A stretch of DNA of 64,000 bases from Natronohydrobacter sp. (GCA_030603695.1 JAUVXF010000004.1:1-64000), one strand, 5' to 3'; positions 7,932-20,394 are shown, counted from the stretch's first letter. Numbers and translations are program-made. The notes: generated by a model not told the origin, from the letters alone.

Positions 7932-10895
7932 ATGAACGATCACAGCCCCAGCCCGATACATGGCGAGACCTTTCTTGAAGGTCAGAATGCGGCCTATGTA
8001 GAAGCGCTGCAAGCGCGACATGCCGCAGACCCTGCCTCTGTTGATGAGGTCTGGGCAGAGTATTTCCGCGGCTTGGGTGAAGGCGCGCAGGATGCGCAGC
8101 GCGCGGCCACCGGCCCCAGCTGGGCGCGCGGTGATTGGCCGCCTGTGCCGTCAGATGATCTGACAGCCGCGCTGACAGGCGAATGGCCCAGCTCTGCGCC
8201 TGTGGCCGAAAAGAAAGCCGCCGCCGAGAAGATCACGGCCAAAGCGGCTGAGAAGGGTGTCACACTGAGCACAGAGCAAGTGCGCGGCGCGGTGATTGAC
8301 AGTTTGCGCGCGCTGATGATCATCCGCGCCTACCGTATCCGGGGCCATCTGGTTGCCGATCTAGACCCGCTGGGCATGCGCAAGGAAGAACCGCACCCAG
8401 AGCTTGATCCGCGTTCCTATGGCTTTACCGAGGCCGATATGGATCGCCCCATCTTCATTGACAATGTGTTGGGGCTGGAAGTGGCCAGCCTGCGCCAGAT
8501 CATTGATATCTTGCAGCGCACCTATTGCGGCACATTCGCGCTGCAATTCATGCATATCTCTGATCCCAATCAGGTGGCCTGGCTGAAAGAGCGGATTGAA
8601 GGCTATGGCAAGGAAATCCAGTTCACCAAGGCGGGCCGCCGCGCCATTCTGAACAAGCTGGTCGAGGCCGAGGGCTTTGAGAAATTCCTGCATGTGAAAT
8701 ATATGGGGACAAAGCGTTTCGGGCTGGATGGCGGCGAGGCCGTCATTCCGGCGATGGAGCAGATCATCAAGCGTGGCGGTGCGCTGGGGCTGAAGGAAAT
8801 CGCCATCGGGATGCCGCATCGGGGCCGGTTGAACATTCTGGCCAATGTGATGGGCAAGCCCTACCGCGCGATTTTCAATGAATTTCAGGGCGGCAGTTTC
8901 AAGCCGGAAGATGTCGATGGCTCTGGCGATGTGAAATACCATCTGGGCGCCTCTTCTGACCGCGAATTTGATGGCAACACGGTGCATTTGTCGCTGACGG
9001 CCAACCCCTCGCATCTGGAAGCGGTTAATCCGGTGGTGCTGGGCAAGGTGCGCGCCAAGCAAGACCAGATGTCGGATAGCGAGCGGCGGCAGGTGATGGG
9101 CGTGCTGTTGCATGGCGACGCCGCTTTTGCAGGGCAAGGCATTGTGGCAGAGGGCTTGGGCCTGTCGGGCCTGCGCGGCCACCGCACGGGCGGCACGATT
9201 CATATCATTGTCAACAACCAGATCGGCTTTACCACCGCGCCGCATTTCTCGCGCTCCAGCCCCTATCCCACAGATATCGCGCTGATGGTGGAAGCGCCGA
9301 TTTTCCATGTGAATGGCGATGATCCCGAAGCGGTGGTGCATGCCGCCAAAGTGGCCACGGAATTCCGCCAGAAATTCCTGAAAGATGTGGTGATCGATAT
9401 TTTCTGCTATCGCCGCTTTGGCCATAACGAAGGCGACGAGCCGATGTTCACCAATCCGGCCATGTATACCCGGATCAAGAAGCATAAATCCACGCTTCAG
9501 CTTTATACCGAACGCCTTGTGGCCGATGGGCTGATCCCGGAAGGCGAGATTGAGGATATGAAAGCCGCGTTTCAGGCTTTCTTGAATGACGAGTTCGAGG
9601 CCGGGAAAACCTATAAGCCCAACAAGGCCGATTGGCTGGATGGGCGCTGGTCGCATCTGAACCGCGAGGGCGCGGAATATCAGCGCGGCGAGACATGGAT
9701 TTCCAAACCCATGATGGACGAGGTGGGCGCGGCGCTGACGCGCTATCCCGAAGGGTTCAATATTCACAAAACCGTCGTGCGCCAGTTGGAAGCCAAGCAA
9801 GAGATGCTGTCATCGGGCAAGGGGTTTGATTGGGCCACGGCAGAAGCGCTGGCCTTTGGCAGCCTTGTATCCGAAGGGTTCCCTGTGCGCCTGTCGGGCC
9901 AGGATTCCACCCGCGGCACATTCAGCCAGCGCCATTCCGCCTTTATCGACCAGCAAAGCGAAGATCGCTATTACCCCTTGAACAATATCAAGCCGGGGCA
10001 GGCGCGCTATGAAGTGATCGATTCCATGCTGTCGGAATATGCGGTGCTGGGGTTTGAATATGGCTATTCGCTGGCCGAACCCAACGCGCTGGTGATGTGG
10101 GAAGCGCAGTTTGGCGATTTCGCCAATGGCGCGCAGATCATGTTTGACCAGTTCATCAGCTCTGGTGAAAGCAAGTGGTTGCGCATGTCCGGGCTGGTGA
10201 TGCTGTTGCCGCATGGGTTTGAAGGGCAGGGGCCAGAGCATAGCTCTGCCCGGTTGGAGCGCTTCTTGCAGCAATGCGCGCAGGACAATTGGATCGTTGC
10301 CAATTGCTCGACCCCTGCCAATTACTTCCACATCCTGCGCCGCCAGATCCATCGCAGTTTCCGCAAGCCTTTGGTGCTGATGACACCAAAATCGCTGCTG
10401 CGCCACAAGCTGTGCATTTCCGAGGCCGAGGATTTCCTGGAAGGTTCCAGCTTCCACCGGGTGCTGTGGGATGATGCGCAAAAGGGCAATAGTGACACAC
10501 AGCTTGTGGCGGATGACAAAATCCGCCGCGTGGTGATGTGTTCGGGCAAGGTGTATTTCGATCTTTTGGAAGAACGCGATGCGCGCGGGATCACGGATAT
10601 CTATCTGCTGCGCGTGGAGCAGTTCTATCCGTTCCCGGCCATGGCCCTTTTGAAGGAATTGGAACGTTTCCCCAATGCTGAAACGATCTGGTGCCAGGAA
10701 GAGCCGAAAAACCAGGGCGCCTGGGCCTTTATAGAGCCGAATATCGAATGGGTTCTAAGCCGGTTGAACGGGGCCAGCAAACGCCCGCGCTATGTGGGCC
10801 GCGCGGCCTCTGCCTCTGTTGCCACCGGGCTTGCAAGCCAACATAAAGCACAACAAGCGGCGCTCGTGAACGAAGCGCTTACAATCGAGGGATAA
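7932..10895 (+). CDS. sucA: 2-oxoglutarate dehydrogenase E1 component
   Basis: 987 residues, a normal length for SucA. This thiamine-diphosphate-dependent decarboxylase hands the succinyl group to the lipoyl arm of SucB. The N-terminal segment ([20 protein letters not shown]) is the E2-binding peptide. The central region carries [14 protein letters not shown], the TPP/Mg2+ signature GDPEAVVHA...[17 protein letters not shown], and [20 protein letters not shown]. The C-terminal part contains the transketolase-like pyrimidine and C domains, with [12 protein letters not shown]. The start has GAGGTG 8 bp upstream. sucB starts 7 bp after the stop. Confidence 0.98.
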   Translation: MNDHSPSPIHGETFLEGQNAAYVEALQARHAADPASVDEVWAEYFRGLGEGAQDAQRAATGPSWARGDWPPVPSDDLTAALTGEWPSSAPVAEKKAAAEKITAKAAEKGVTLSTEQVRGAVIDSLRALMIIRAYRIRGHLVADLDPLGMRKEEPHPELDPRSYGFTEADMDRPIFIDNVLGLEVASLRQIIDILQRTYCGTFALQFMHISDPNQVAWLKERIEGYGKEIQFTKAGRRAILNKLVEAEGFEKFLHVKYMGTKRFGLDGGEAVIPAMEQIIKRGGALGLKEIAIGMPHRGRLNILANVMGKPYRAIFNEFQGGSFKPEDVDGSGDVKYHLGASSDREFDGNTVHLSLTANPSHLEAVNPVVLGKVRAKQDQMSDSERRQVMGVLLHGDAAFAGQGIVAEGLGLSGLRGHRTGGTIHIIVNNQIGFTTAPHFSRSSPYPTDIALMVEAPIFHVNGDDPEAVVHAAKVATEFRQKFLKDVVIDIFCYRRFGHNEGDEPMFTNPAMYTRIKKHKSTLQLYTERLVADGLIPEGEIEDMKAAFQAFLNDEFEAGKTYKPNKADWLDGRWSHLNREGAEYQRGETWISKPMMDEVGAALTRYPEGFNIHKTVVRQLEAKQEMLSSGKGFDWATAEALAFGSLVSEGFPVRLSGQDSTRGTFSQRHSAFIDQQSEDRYYPLNNIKPGQARYEVIDSMLSEYAVLGFEYGYSLAEPNALVMWEAQFGDFANGAQIMFDQFISSGESKWLRMSGLVMLLPHGFEGQGPEHSSARLERFLQQCAQDNWIVANCSTPANYFHILRRQIHRSFRKPLVLMTPKSLLRHKLCISEAEDFLEGSSFHRVLWDDAQKGNSDTQLVADDKIRRVVMCSGKVYFDLLEERDARGITDIYLLRVEQFYPFPAMALLKELERFPNAETIWCQEEPKNQGAWAFIEPNIEWVLSRLNGASKRPRYVGRAASASVATGLASQHKAQQAALVNEALTIEG

Positions 10896-10902
10896 CAAGC
10901 AC

Positions 10903-12399
10903 ATGTCCACCGAAGTTCGAGTCCCCACTCTGGGCGAAAGTGTCACCGAAGCCACAGTGGCCACCTGGTTCAAAAAGCCGGGCGATGCCGTGGCCGTGGA
11001 TGAAATGCTCTGCGAGCTGGAAACCGACAAGGTTACTGTTGAAGTGCCCTCGCCCATTGCCGGCACATTGGGCGAGATTGTCGCCGCCGAGGGCGAGACA
11101 GTTGGCGTTGATGCGCTGCTGGCCATGATCTCTGAAGGGGGGGCAAGTGCCGCCGCCGCCCCTGCCGCCGCCCCTGCGGCCAAACCCGCCGCCAGCCTGG
11201 AAAGCGTGGATGTGATGGTTCCCGCCCTGGGCGAGAGTGTGAGCGAGGCCACAGTGGCAAGCTGGTTCAAAAAGCCCGGCGATGCCGTGGCCGCGGATGA
11301 AATGCTGTGCGAGCTGGAAACCGACAAAGTGTCGGTTGAAGTGCCCGCCCCCGCCGCAGGCATTCTGGCCGAAATTCTGGCGCCAGAGGGCAGCACTGTG
11401 GGCGCAGGCGGCAAGCTTGCGGTGATCTCCGGCTCTCTGGGTGCGCCTGCGGCGGCAGCGGCTGCCGCCGCCCCCGCCCCAGCCGCTGCTGCGGGCCGCG
11501 ATGTGGAAGATGCGCCTTCGGCCAAAAAGCTGATGGCGGAAAAAGGGCTGTCGCCCGATCAGGTAACAGGAACAGGGCGGGATGGGCGCATCATGAAAGA
11601 AGACGTCCAAAAAGCCGGGACGGCCCCAGCGGCTGCGCCGACTGTGCCCACCCCGGCAGCCCAACAGGCGCCCCGCGCCGCCGTTCCTGCCGATGATGCC
11701 GCGCGCGAAGAACGCGTGCGCATGACCAAGCTGCGCCAGACCATCGCGCGCCGCCTGAAAGAAGCGCAAAACACCGCTGCCATGCTGACCACCTATAACG
11801 AGGCCGATATGGGCGGCATCATGGAGCTTCGGAACGAATACAAGGATCAGTTCGAGAAGAAGCACGGCGTGAAAATGGGCTTCATGTCCTTCTTTGTCAA
11901 AGCCTGCTGCCATGCGCTGATGGAAGTGCCAGAGGTGAATGCAGAGATTGATGGCACGGATATCGTCTATAAAAACTATGTCCATATGGGCGTGGCCGTG
12001 GGCACACCCAACGGGCTGGTTGTGCCGGTGCTGCGCGATGCCCATACGATGGGCTTTGCCGAGATCGAAAAGCGCATTGGCGATTTTGGCAAACGCGCCC
12101 GCGATGGCAAGCTGACAATGGCCGAAATGCAGGGTGGCAGCTTCACCATCTCGAATGGCGGGGTGTATGGCTCGCTCATGTCCTCGCCCATCCTGAACCC
12201 GCCGCAATCGGGGATTTTGGGCATGCATAAAATCCAGGATCGGCCCATGGTCGTGAAAGGGCAGATCGTCGCGCGCCCGATGATGTATCTGGCGCTCAGC
12301 TATGATCACCGCATTGTCGATGGCAAAGGCGCTGTCACTTTCCTTGTGCGGGTGAAAGAGGCGCTGGAAGACCCGCGCCGGCTTTTGATGGATTTGTAA
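10903..12399 (+). CDS. sucB: 2-oxoglutarate dehydrogenase E2 (dihydrolipoamide succinyltransferase), two lipoyl domains
   Basis: 498 residues, longer than the ~405 of E. coli SucB because it has two lipoyl domains. Each carries an ETDKV motif, with lipoylated lysines at Lys43 and Lys142. The domains are nearly identical and joined by Ala/Pro linkers. A peripheral-subunit-binding domain follows at about 165-205 ([19 protein letters not shown]). The acyltransferase domain ends with the catalytic [12 protein letters not shown]. The duplication looks recent in sequence and is known in some alphaproteobacterial E2 proteins. It is followed by a hairpin without a T tract, so the operon may read on to the next genes. 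Confidence 0.97.
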   Translation: MSTEVRVPTLGESVTEATVATWFKKPGDAVAVDEMLCELETDKVTVEVPSPIAGTLGEIVAAEGETVGVDALLAMISEGGASAAAAPAAAPAAKPAASLESVDVMVPALGESVSEATVASWFKKPGDAVAADEMLCELETDKVSVEVPAPAAGILAEILAPEGSTVGAGGKLAVISGSLGAPAAAAAAAAPAPAAAAGRDVEDAPSAKKLMAEKGLSPDQVTGTGRDGRIMKEDVQKAGTAPAAAPTVPTPAAQQAPRAAVPADDAAREERVRMTKLRQTIARRLKEAQNTAAMLTTYNEADMGGIMELRNEYKDQFEKKHGVKMGFMSFFVKACCHALMEVPEVNAEIDGTDIVYKNYVHMGVAVGTPNGLVVPVLRDAHTMGFAEIEKRIGDFGKRARDGKLTMAEMQGGSFTISNGGVYGSLMSSPILNPPQSGILGMHKIQDRPMVVKGQIVARPMMYLALSYDHRIVDGKGAVTFLVRVKEALEDPRRLLMDL

Positions 12400-12409
12400 G
12401 CAAAATCCG

Positions 12410-12432
12410 GGGTGCGCAACGCCTGCGCACCC
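12410..12432 (+). terminator. Hairpin after sucB (no T tract)
   Basis: A 9-bp perfect stem, GGGTGCGCA / TGCGCACCC, with loop ACGCC lies 10 bp after the sucB stop. No run of T follows, so it may be an mRNA-end stabiliser or weak attenuator rather than a strong terminator. Confidence 0.45.
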
Positions 12433-12568
12433 TGCCGCGTGTGGCACGCAAAAAAAAGGGGGGGCAGATGAGAGGCGCGGCTTTCAGATTTCGGGCGCAT
12501 GGGCCAAGCATCAGCGCGCCCGCGCCTGCGGGCCTGCCCCCGTCTGCCACAGAGAGGGCACCGCATCC

Positions 12569-12964
12569 ATGACCCCCGAACTCACCGCCCTCACCCTCGC
12601 GGCGCTGCTGCAAGCGGTGCAATATCTGCTCTATGCCGTGCCCGCCAATCTGGAACTGGGGCCGCACTATACCAGCGGCACCCGCGATGGGCCGCCCCCC
12701 AGGGCGCTGTCCCCCCGCACCGCGCGCCTTGGCCGCGCGCTCCAGAACCATTTTGAAGGGCTGATCCTCTTTGGAATCGCTGTTACAGTCATCACCCTGT
12801 CCAACCAGTCCAGCCCGCTGACCGCCGCTTGCGCCTATCTCTATCTTGCGGCCCGCATCCTTTATATCCCGGCCTATGCTTACGGCCTCAATCCGTGGCG
12901 CTCTCTCATCTGGGGGCTAGGCTTTATATCCACTTTGGTCATTCTTGGGGTTGCGCTCATCTGA
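12569..12964 (+). CDS. MAPEG-family membrane protein
   Basis: 131 residues with four hydrophobic segments (about 5-25, 62-80, 84-105, 110-130). The pattern of an N-terminal helix with a conserved Glu/Asn loop (VPANLELGP), the RTARLGRALQNHFEGLILFG stretch and RILYIPAYAYG matches MAPEG proteins, whose eukaryotic members are glutathione-dependent eicosanoid enzymes. Bacterial MAPEG functions are mostly unknown. It sits between sucB (170 bp upstream) and lpdA (89 bp downstream) on the same strand. A GAGAGGG site lies about 12 bp before the ATG. Confidence 0.8.
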   Translation: MTPELTALTLAALLQAVQYLLYAVPANLELGPHYTSGTRDGPPPRALSPRTARLGRALQNHFEGLILFGIAVTVITLSNQSSPLTAACAYLYLAARILYIPAYAYGLNPWRSLIWGLGFISTLVILGVALI

Positions 12965-12970
12965 TGCAAC

Positions 12971-13025
12971 TTCATCTTGGCTGAAATATCCTCGGGGGGT
13001 GCGGGGGGCAGACAGCCCCCCCCCG
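12971..13025 (-). repeat. Hairpin + GATATTT/CCAAGATGAA element, minus orientation
   Basis: Read on the minus strand this is a GC hairpin (GGGGGCTGTCTGCCCCC) followed by CCCCCGAGGATATTTCAG and CCAAGATGAAG. Matching elements occur at 27781-27886, 45501-45549 and 49565-49620. It fills most of the gap between the MAPEG gene and lpdA. Confidence 0.8.
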
Positions 13026-13053
13026 CGCCACCGGAAACACAGGAGAGACGCTT

Positions 13054-14439
13054 ATGTCCTACGATCTCATCGTCATCGGCGCTGGCCCCGGCGGCTATGT
13101 CTGCGCCATTCGTGCCGCCCAGTTGGGGCTGAAAGTGGCCTGCGTGGAAGGGCGCGACACGCTGGGGGGGACATGTCTGAATGTGGGCTGCATCCCGTCC
13201 AAGGCGCTTTTGCATGCCACCCATCAATTGCACGAGGCAGAACATAATTTCGAGGCCATGGGCCTGACAGGGGCCAAGCCCAAGGTCGATTGGAAAAAGA
13301 TGCTGGGCTATAAAACCGATGTGATTGGCCAGAATACCAAGGGCATTGAATTTCTGTTCAAGAAAAACAAGGTCGATTGGATCAAGGGCTGGGCCACAAT
13401 CGCGGGGCCGGGCAAGGTTCAGGTGGGCGAGCAGAGCTATGAGACGAAGAAAATCGTTATCGCCACTGGGTCGGAATCCAGCCCTTTGCCGGGGGTAGAG
13501 GTGGATGAAAAAACCATCGTCACCTCGACCGGCGCGCTGGAATTGGGCAAGATCCCGAAAAAACTGGTCGTGATCGGCGCAGGTGTGATCGGGTTGGAAA
13601 TGGGATCTGTCTTTGCCCGACTGGGGGCAGAGGTGACAGTTGTGGAATATCTTGATCGCATCATTCCGGGCAATGATGGTGAAGTGGCCAAAACCTTCCA
13701 GCGCATGCTGGGCAAGCAGGGGCTAAGCTTTATCATGGGGGCTGCGGTGCAATCCGCAACCGCCAGCAAGGGCAAGGCCACCGTTTCCTATAGCTTGCGC
13801 AAGGATGACAGCGCCCATGAGATAGAGGCCGATTGCGTGCTGCTGGCCACAGGCCGGCGGCCCTTTACCGCCGGTCTGGGGCTGGAGGCGCTGGGCGTGC
13901 AGATGACCAAGCGCGGCCAGATTGCCACCGATGCCCATTACAAAACCAGCGTGGATGGCATTTATGCCATTGGCGATGCGATTGAGGGGCCGATGCTGGC
14001 GCATAAGGCCGAAGATGAGGGCATGGCCGTGGCAGAGGTGCTGGCCGGGCAGGCGGGCCATGTGAATTACGGGGTTATTCCCGGTGTGATCTATACCTGG
14101 CCCGAAGTGGCCAGCGTGGGTGCGACCGAAGAAAGCCTGAAAGACGAGGGGCGCGCCTATAAGGTGGGCAAGTTCAGCTTCATGGGCAATGGCCGCGCCA
14201 AGGCCAATTTCGCAGGCGACGGGTTTGTGAAAATTCTGGCCGATAAGGAAACCGACCGCATTCTGGGCGCGCATATCATCGGCCCCTATGCGGGCGATTT
14301 GATTCATGAAATCTGCGTGGCCATGGAATTTGGCGCGGCGGCCGAAGATCTGGCGCGCACCTGCCATGCCCATCCCACCTATTCCGAGGCTGTGCGCGAA
14401 GCGGCGCTGGCTTGCGGCGATGGCGCCATTCACGCCTGA
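13054..14439 (+). CDS. lpdA: Dihydrolipoamide dehydrogenase (E3)
   Basis: 461 residues. This FAD flavoprotein reoxidises the dihydrolipoyl group of the 2-oxoglutarate dehydrogenase complex with NAD+. The FAD motif [15 protein letters not shown] (9-23) and redox disulfide [13 protein letters not shown] (Cys41/Cys46) are intact. The second Rossmann motif [13 protein letters not shown] follows. The His-Glu pair lies in [15 protein letters not shown] at the C terminus. CAGGAG precedes the ATG by about 9 bp. Its place after sucAB suggests it is the E3 dedicated to that complex. Confidence 0.97.
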   Translation: MSYDLIVIGAGPGGYVCAIRAAQLGLKVACVEGRDTLGGTCLNVGCIPSKALLHATHQLHEAEHNFEAMGLTGAKPKVDWKKMLGYKTDVIGQNTKGIEFLFKKNKVDWIKGWATIAGPGKVQVGEQSYETKKIVIATGSESSPLPGVEVDEKTIVTSTGALELGKIPKKLVVIGAGVIGLEMGSVFARLGAEVTVVEYLDRIIPGNDGEVAKTFQRMLGKQGLSFIMGAAVQSATASKGKATVSYSLRKDDSAHEIEADCVLLATGRRPFTAGLGLEALGVQMTKRGQIATDAHYKTSVDGIYAIGDAIEGPMLAHKAEDEGMAVAEVLAGQAGHVNYGVIPGVIYTWPEVASVGATEESLKDEGRAYKVGKFSFMGNGRAKANFAGDGFVKILADKETDRILGAHIIGPYAGDLIHEICVAMEFGAAAEDLARTCHAHPTYSEAVREAALACGDGAIHA

Positions 14440-14460
14440 TCTGACAAAGGATACCCTGAT

Positions 14461-14883
14461 ATGACACTGACACTCGATCACGCCCGCACAATCATTTCCG
14501 CCACCCGCGCCAAAGGGCGCGAGATGGGGCTAAAGCCGCTATCTGTGGTGGTGCTGGATGCGGGCGGGCATGTGCTGGCTTTTGAGCGCGAAGATGGCGC
14601 GGCGCCGGGGCGCTTTGGCATTGCGCAGGGCAAAGCTTACGGCGCGGTGATGCTGGGCATGGCCGGGCGCGCGCAAATGGCCCGCGCCGAGGCTCAGGCC
14701 TATTTCATGGCGGCTGTGAATGGCGTTTATGGGGGGCAGGTGGTGCCTGTGCCCGGTGGCGTGCTGTTGCGCAAGGGCGGCGTTGTGATTGGCGCTATGG
14801 GTGTGACGGGCGACACATCCGACAATGACGCAATCGCCGCGCTTGCCGGGGCAGAGGCCGCAGGGCTGGAGGGCGAGGCCTGA
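14461..14883 (+). CDS. GlcG/HbpS-family protein
   Basis: 140 residues. The pattern LTLDHARTIISATRAKGREM...PLSVVVLDAGGHVLAFEREDGAAPGRFGIAQGKAYGAVML and the C-terminal GGVLLRKGGVVIGAMGVTGDTSDNDAIAALAG are characteristic of the GlcG/HbpS family (DUF336). Some members bind haem or cobalamin, and others are accessory to glycolate or diol metabolism. No signal peptide is visible, so it is probably cytoplasmic. It follows lpdA by 21 bp with an AAGGAT ribosome site and is the last gene before the bidirectional terminator at 15138-15169. Confidence 0.85.
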   Translation: MTLTLDHARTIISATRAKGREMGLKPLSVVVLDAGGHVLAFEREDGAAPGRFGIAQGKAYGAVMLGMAGRAQMARAEAQAYFMAAVNGVYGGQVVPVPGGVLLRKGGVVIGAMGVTGDTSDNDAIAALAGAEAAGLEGEA

Positions 14884-15000
14884 GATTTCGGGCCGCGCTA
14901 TCTCTCTCAAGACTGACGAAACTGCGGGCAATGGCAGTTTCGCCATATGGCCTTATATCACGCGGCGCTGTTTCTGCCCCTACAGGTGGTCGCCGCAGCG

Positions 15001-15080
15001 CGCCTGTGGCAGCCAAATCACCGTGCCGGGGGGCGGCCCTTTGAGGCGCGGCGGCCTTCGGCCTTTATTCCGCGCAGGGC
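15001..15080 (-). repeat. Truncated inverted copy of dispersed repeat
   Basis: The reverse complement reads GCGCGGAATAAAGGCCGAAG, then GCCGCCGCGCCTCAAAGGGC, then CGCCCCCCGGCACGGTGATT and TGGCTGCC. This matches the left part of the core repeat at 20817-20900 but lacks the right half. It lies in the 287-bp gap between the GlcG-like gene and rpoD. The rest of that gap shows no gene. Confidence 0.8.
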
Positions 15081-15137
15081 GATATTCAGGCCTGTAGCAA
15101 AATGGCCCATGACATCGCGCTATCTGATCCGACAGAA

Positions 15138-15169
15138 TAAAAAAAGGTGGGCTTTCGCCCACCTTTTTT
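15138..15169. terminator. Bidirectional terminator between lpdA-glcG and rpoD
   Basis: AAAAAAAGGTGGGC / GCCCACCTTTTTT around a TTTC loop gives a stem flanked by A and T runs on both strands. It can therefore end the rightward lpdA/GlcG transcript and the leftward dnaG-rpoD transcript. The rpoD stop begins 2 bp away. Confidence 0.95.
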
Positions 15170-15170
15170 C

Positions 15171-17162
<1,992 letters not shown>

Positions 17163-17278
17163 GAAAGCTCCCGAAGCTGCTGCGACAGGACATTGCGCGA
17201 ATCGCAAAAGGCGAATCGGGCGAATCAACGTCCTGATTGACACTATCTAGGGAAGGATGCGGTGATTTTCCAGTTCCC

Positions 17279-17295
17279 GCGCGCATTTTGCGCGC
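17279..17295 (-). terminator. Hairpin between dnaG and rpoD
   Basis: GCGCGC-ATTTT-GCGCGC forms a 6-bp GC stem 28 bp after the dnaG stop on the minus strand. It has no T tract. In E. coli the dnaG-rpoD junction carries a partial terminator and RNA processing site; this may be an analogue, but that is inference. Confidence 0.4.
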
Positions 17296-17323
17296 GCCAC
17301 AGTGCGGGGATGTTACGATTCAC

Positions 17324-19249
17324 TCACTTTTTCCGCTTAATCCAGACTTCTGATTCGATCATCTGTTGCAGGGCGTTTGACAAGGCGGTGCGATCTTCGC
17401 CCAGATCGGCGGAATCTGACAGGCGCGAGCGTTCGGAATTGTTGCGCCGCTCTGCCGCCTGACGCAGGCGCCATGTCAGCCCTTCATCGGCCAGATCGCC
17501 CAAATCTTCGGTGGCCTCGCGCAGTTCCAGCGCTACGCCGCGCCGGGCAAAGAGTTTGGCAAATTCTTCTTCCAGACATCGGCGCGCAAGGTCTGTGTCT
17601 GTGCTGTGCCGCACCGGGGGCGCGATGCGGATATGACCAAGGGCAAGAACCCGGCGCGCGTGCTCTGCGGCATCTGGTGGCAGGCTATCGGGGCTTGGTT
17701 GGGGATCTGGCGCGTTCAGCAAGGCAAGGCGCAGGGTTTCATGGCCCGTATCGCGCATTTCGGCGCGTTCCAATTCGGCCATGAAGGGGCGCAAAAGCCC
17801 CGGATGGGTCAGCAGGATGGCAAGGATGATTTCCTCACGCATCCGTTCGGCGGCATCAAGGCTGTCCGTGGCGGCAAGGCGTGTGGCGCGGGTGCTGGGC
17901 AGGGCATTCGCGGGCGGCTGTTCAAACCGCCGCGCGCCTGTGCGGGGGCTGCGGGGCTGGGCGGCGGGGCGCAGAAAATCAGTGCGCAGGCGGCGGATTT
18001 CTTCGGCGTAATGGCCGCGCAAATTCTGGTCGGCAATCTTTTCCAGCGCGCGGCGCAAGCGTTTGTCCAGCGCCGCGCGCCGTTCCGGGCTGTCAAAGAC
18101 CTGATTTTCGGTTTCGCGCTGCCACAAAAGCTGCACCAAGGGCACGGCCCCGTCTATCAGCTTGCGCATGGCCCCCGCGCCGCCTGCGCGCAGCACATCA
18201 TCGGGATCCATTTTATCGGGCAGCAGGCAAAAGCGCAGCGATTGTTCGGCGCTGAGCAAGGGCAGCGCCAGATCCATCAGCCGATAGCCCGCGCGCAACC
18301 CCGCGCTATCGCCATCCAGTGCAATCACCGGCTCGGGCGAGAGGCGCCAGATCATGCGCAACTGATCTTCGGTAATTGCGGTGCCAAGGGGGGCAACGGC
18401 AGCTTCAAACCCCGCTGTCACCAGCGCGATCACATCCATATAGCCTTCGGCCACCAAAAGCGGCCCGCCCTTGGCACAGGCCGTGCGCGCGGGGCCTGCG
18501 TTATACAGCGAGCGCCCCTTGTCAAAAAGCGGGGTTTCCGGCGAGTTGAGATATTTGGCGCGCGCCTTGGGATCCATTGCGCGCCCGCCAAAGGCAATGC
18601 AGCGCCCGCGCGTATTGCGGATGGGAAACATGATGCGCCCGCGAAACCTGTCATAGGGGGCAGAGCCATCATCGGGGGCAATGGCCAGCCCGGCTTCGAC
18701 AATCTTGTCGGCGCTGATGCCTGCGCCTGTCAGATGCGCCCAAAGGCTGTGGCGCTGATCCGGGGCAAAGCCGATTTCAAAGCGATCCAGTGTTGCGCCA
18801 TCCAGCCCGCGCCCGCGCAGATAGTCGCGCGCGGGTGCTGCGGCAGAGGTATTCAACTGCATGCGGAAAAACCGCGCGGCTGCGTCCATCACCTCGGCCA
18901 GTTCGCCCAGCCTGTCAGATTTCTCGGCGGCGCGGGGGTCGGGGGCGGGCATGGTCATGCCGGCTTGGCGGGCCAATGTCTCGACCGCTTCCATAAAGCC
19001 CATATTCTCGGTTTCGCGCAGAAAGCTTAGCGCATCGCCTTTGGCGTGGCAGCCAAAGCAGTAGTAAAAGCCCTTCCTGTCATCCACATGAAAAGACGCG
19101 CTTTTTTCTTGGTGAAAGGGGCAGGGCGCCCAGAAATCGCCCTTGGCCTGATTGGATTTGCGCATATCCCATGTCACTTTGCGCCCGACCACAGACGAGA
19201 TCGGGACACGGTTGCGCAATTCTTCCAGAAAACCGGGGGGTAGACTCAT
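17324..19249 (-). CDS. dnaG: DNA primase
   Basis: 641 residues from MSLPPGFLEELRNRVPISSV, the family start; longer upstream frames are not conserved-looking. This enzyme synthesises RNA primers for DNA replication. The N-terminal CHC2 zinc ribbon has Cys43, His46, Cys64 and Cys67 (CPFH...CFGC). The catalytic TOPRIM domain contains LLVAEGYMDVIAL and PVIALDGDSAGLRAGYR. The C-terminal DnaB-interaction domain is helical and less conserved. It is upstream of rpoD and divergent from msrB, with 115 bp between the starts. Confidence 0.97.
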   Translation of the reverse strand: MSLPPGFLEELRNRVPISSVVGRKVTWDMRKSNQAKGDFWAPCPFHQEKSASFHVDDRKGFYYCFGCHAKGDALSFLRETENMGFMEAVETLARQAGMTMPAPDPRAAEKSDRLGELAEVMDAAARFFRMQLNTSAAAPARDYLRGRGLDGATLDRFEIGFAPDQRHSLWAHLTGAGISADKIVEAGLAIAPDDGSAPYDRFRGRIMFPIRNTRGRCIAFGGRAMDPKARAKYLNSPETPLFDKGRSLYNAGPARTACAKGGPLLVAEGYMDVIALVTAGFEAAVAPLGTAITEDQLRMIWRLSPEPVIALDGDSAGLRAGYRLMDLALPLLSAEQSLRFCLLPDKMDPDDVLRAGGAGAMRKLIDGAVPLVQLLWQRETENQVFDSPERRAALDKRLRRALEKIADQNLRGHYAEEIRRLRTDFLRPAAQPRSPRTGARRFEQPPANALPSTRATRLAATDSLDAAERMREEIILAILLTHPGLLRPFMAELERAEMRDTGHETLRLALLNAPDPQPSPDSLPPDAAEHARRVLALGHIRIAPPVRHSTDTDLARRCLEEEFAKLFARRGVALELREATEDLGDLADEGLTWRLRQAAERRNNSERSRLSDSADLGEDRTALSNALQQMIESEVWIKRKK

Positions 19250-19364
19250 GGGGGGATAATGACAGATCACGCAAGCTTGTTGAAGCGCTGACGCGCATCT
19301 GTGCTTACTTGTGAACCGCACAGGCGCGCGGCGCGTATGTCTGATGTCTGCAAAGGAGTTTGAA

Positions 19365-19889
19365 ATGCTGAAACGACGTTCCTTTCTGGCCAGTATAGGT
19401 CTGGTATTCATGGGTGGCGCGGCTGCGGCGCGCAGTGGGGAATTTCCCTTCACCCTCAGCAAGGCCGAATGGCGTGCGCGTCTGACACCTGCGCAATTTG
19501 CCGTCCTGCGCGATCATGCAACGGAACGGCCTTTCACCAATGAATTGATGGGAGAACGTTCGCCGCTGTTGAATGAAAGCCGGGCAGGGGATTACAACTG
19601 CGCGGGCTGTGGGCAGGCTGTCTATCGCTCTGAGACCAAATATGACAGCCGCACGGGCTGGCCAAGCTATTGGGATGCCATCGAAAATGCCGTGGGCACG
19701 CAGCGCGACTGGTCTATTCCCTTCATGCCGCGCACAGAGGTGCATTGTTCCAACTGTGGCGGGCATCTGGGCCATGTGTTCAATGACGGGCCAGCGCCAA
19801 CGGGGCAGCGCCATTGCATTAACGGGCTGGCCATGACATTCACCCCCGATGAAACGGGCGCAGTTGAAGGCCATCCCATTGGGGCATGA
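19365..19889 (+). CDS. msrB: Peptide-methionine (R)-S-oxide reductase, exported
   Basis: 174 residues. The start at MLKRRSFLASIG is supported by AAAGGAG about 8 bp upstream. KRRSFLASIGLVFMGGAAAA looks like a Tat-type signal peptide, so the enzyme is probably periplasmic. Zinc cysteines are Cys79, Cys82, Cys128 and Cys131 (CAGC, CSNC). The catalytic Cys151 is in GQRHCINGLAMTF, with GHLGHVFNDGP just before. It repairs methionine-R-sulfoxide. Its gene is divergent from dnaG. Confidence 0.93.
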   Translation: MLKRRSFLASIGLVFMGGAAAARSGEFPFTLSKAEWRARLTPAQFAVLRDHATERPFTNELMGERSPLLNESRAGDYNCAGCGQAVYRSETKYDSRTGWPSYWDAIENAVGTQRDWSIPFMPRTEVHCSNCGGHLGHVFNDGPAPTGQRHCINGLAMTFTPDETGAVEGHPIGA

Positions 19890-19907
19890 CTGGGCGACAG
19901 GAGAGCC

Positions 19908-20369
19908 ATGGTTGACGGTGTGAAACAGTGGATGCGCGGGTTTCTGGCCCCCGCGCCCAAAGCGGAAGTTTTGCAGCAAGGGGCGGGGCAGGTGGCGCTT
20001 GCGGCCTTGCTGGTGCGCGCGGCGCGGGCCAATGAAGATTATGACCCCCGCCAGATCGCCCAGATTGATGCGGTGCTGGCGCGCCGTTTTGGCCTTGGCC
20101 CGTTCGAGGCCGTGGCGCTGCGCCGCCGCGCCGAGGCGCATGAGGCGCAGGTGGGCGATACAGTGCATCTGACACGCGCGACAAAAGATGTCGTGGCGCT
20201 GGAAGACCGTCCGGCGCTGTTGCGCGACCTTTGGGCGGTTATTCTGGCCGATGGCGCGCGCCATGAGGCAGAGGATGGGATGATGCGGCTGGTCTCGAAC
20301 CTGCTGGGGCTTGCGGATCGCGATTCAGCCTTTGCGCGGCAGGATGTGCAGCGCGGGGCGGGGGGGTAG
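19908..20369 (+). CDS. TerB-like protein
   Basis: 153 residues. It resembles the tellurite-resistance TerB / DjlA N-terminal fold: an all-helical protein with LAALLVRAARANEDYDPRQIAQIDAVLARRFGL and the second repeat-like helix set ALLRDLWAVILADGARHEAEDGMMRLVSNLLGL. Paired acidic residues (NEDYD, HEAEDG) could bind metal, as proposed for TerB. No other ter genes are nearby. An AGGAG ribosome site lies 6 bp upstream of the ATG. Only 18 bp separates it from msrB, so co-transcription is likely. The C-terminal tail is Gly-rich. Confidence 0.75.
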   Translation: MVDGVKQWMRGFLAPAPKAEVLQQGAGQVALAALLVRAARANEDYDPRQIAQIDAVLARRFGLGPFEAVALRRRAEAHEAQVGDTVHLTRATKDVVALEDRPALLRDLWAVILADGARHEAEDGMMRLVSNLLGLADRDSAFARQDVQRGAGG

Positions 20370-20394
20370 CCGTCTCACCCCGCGGGATGCTGTG

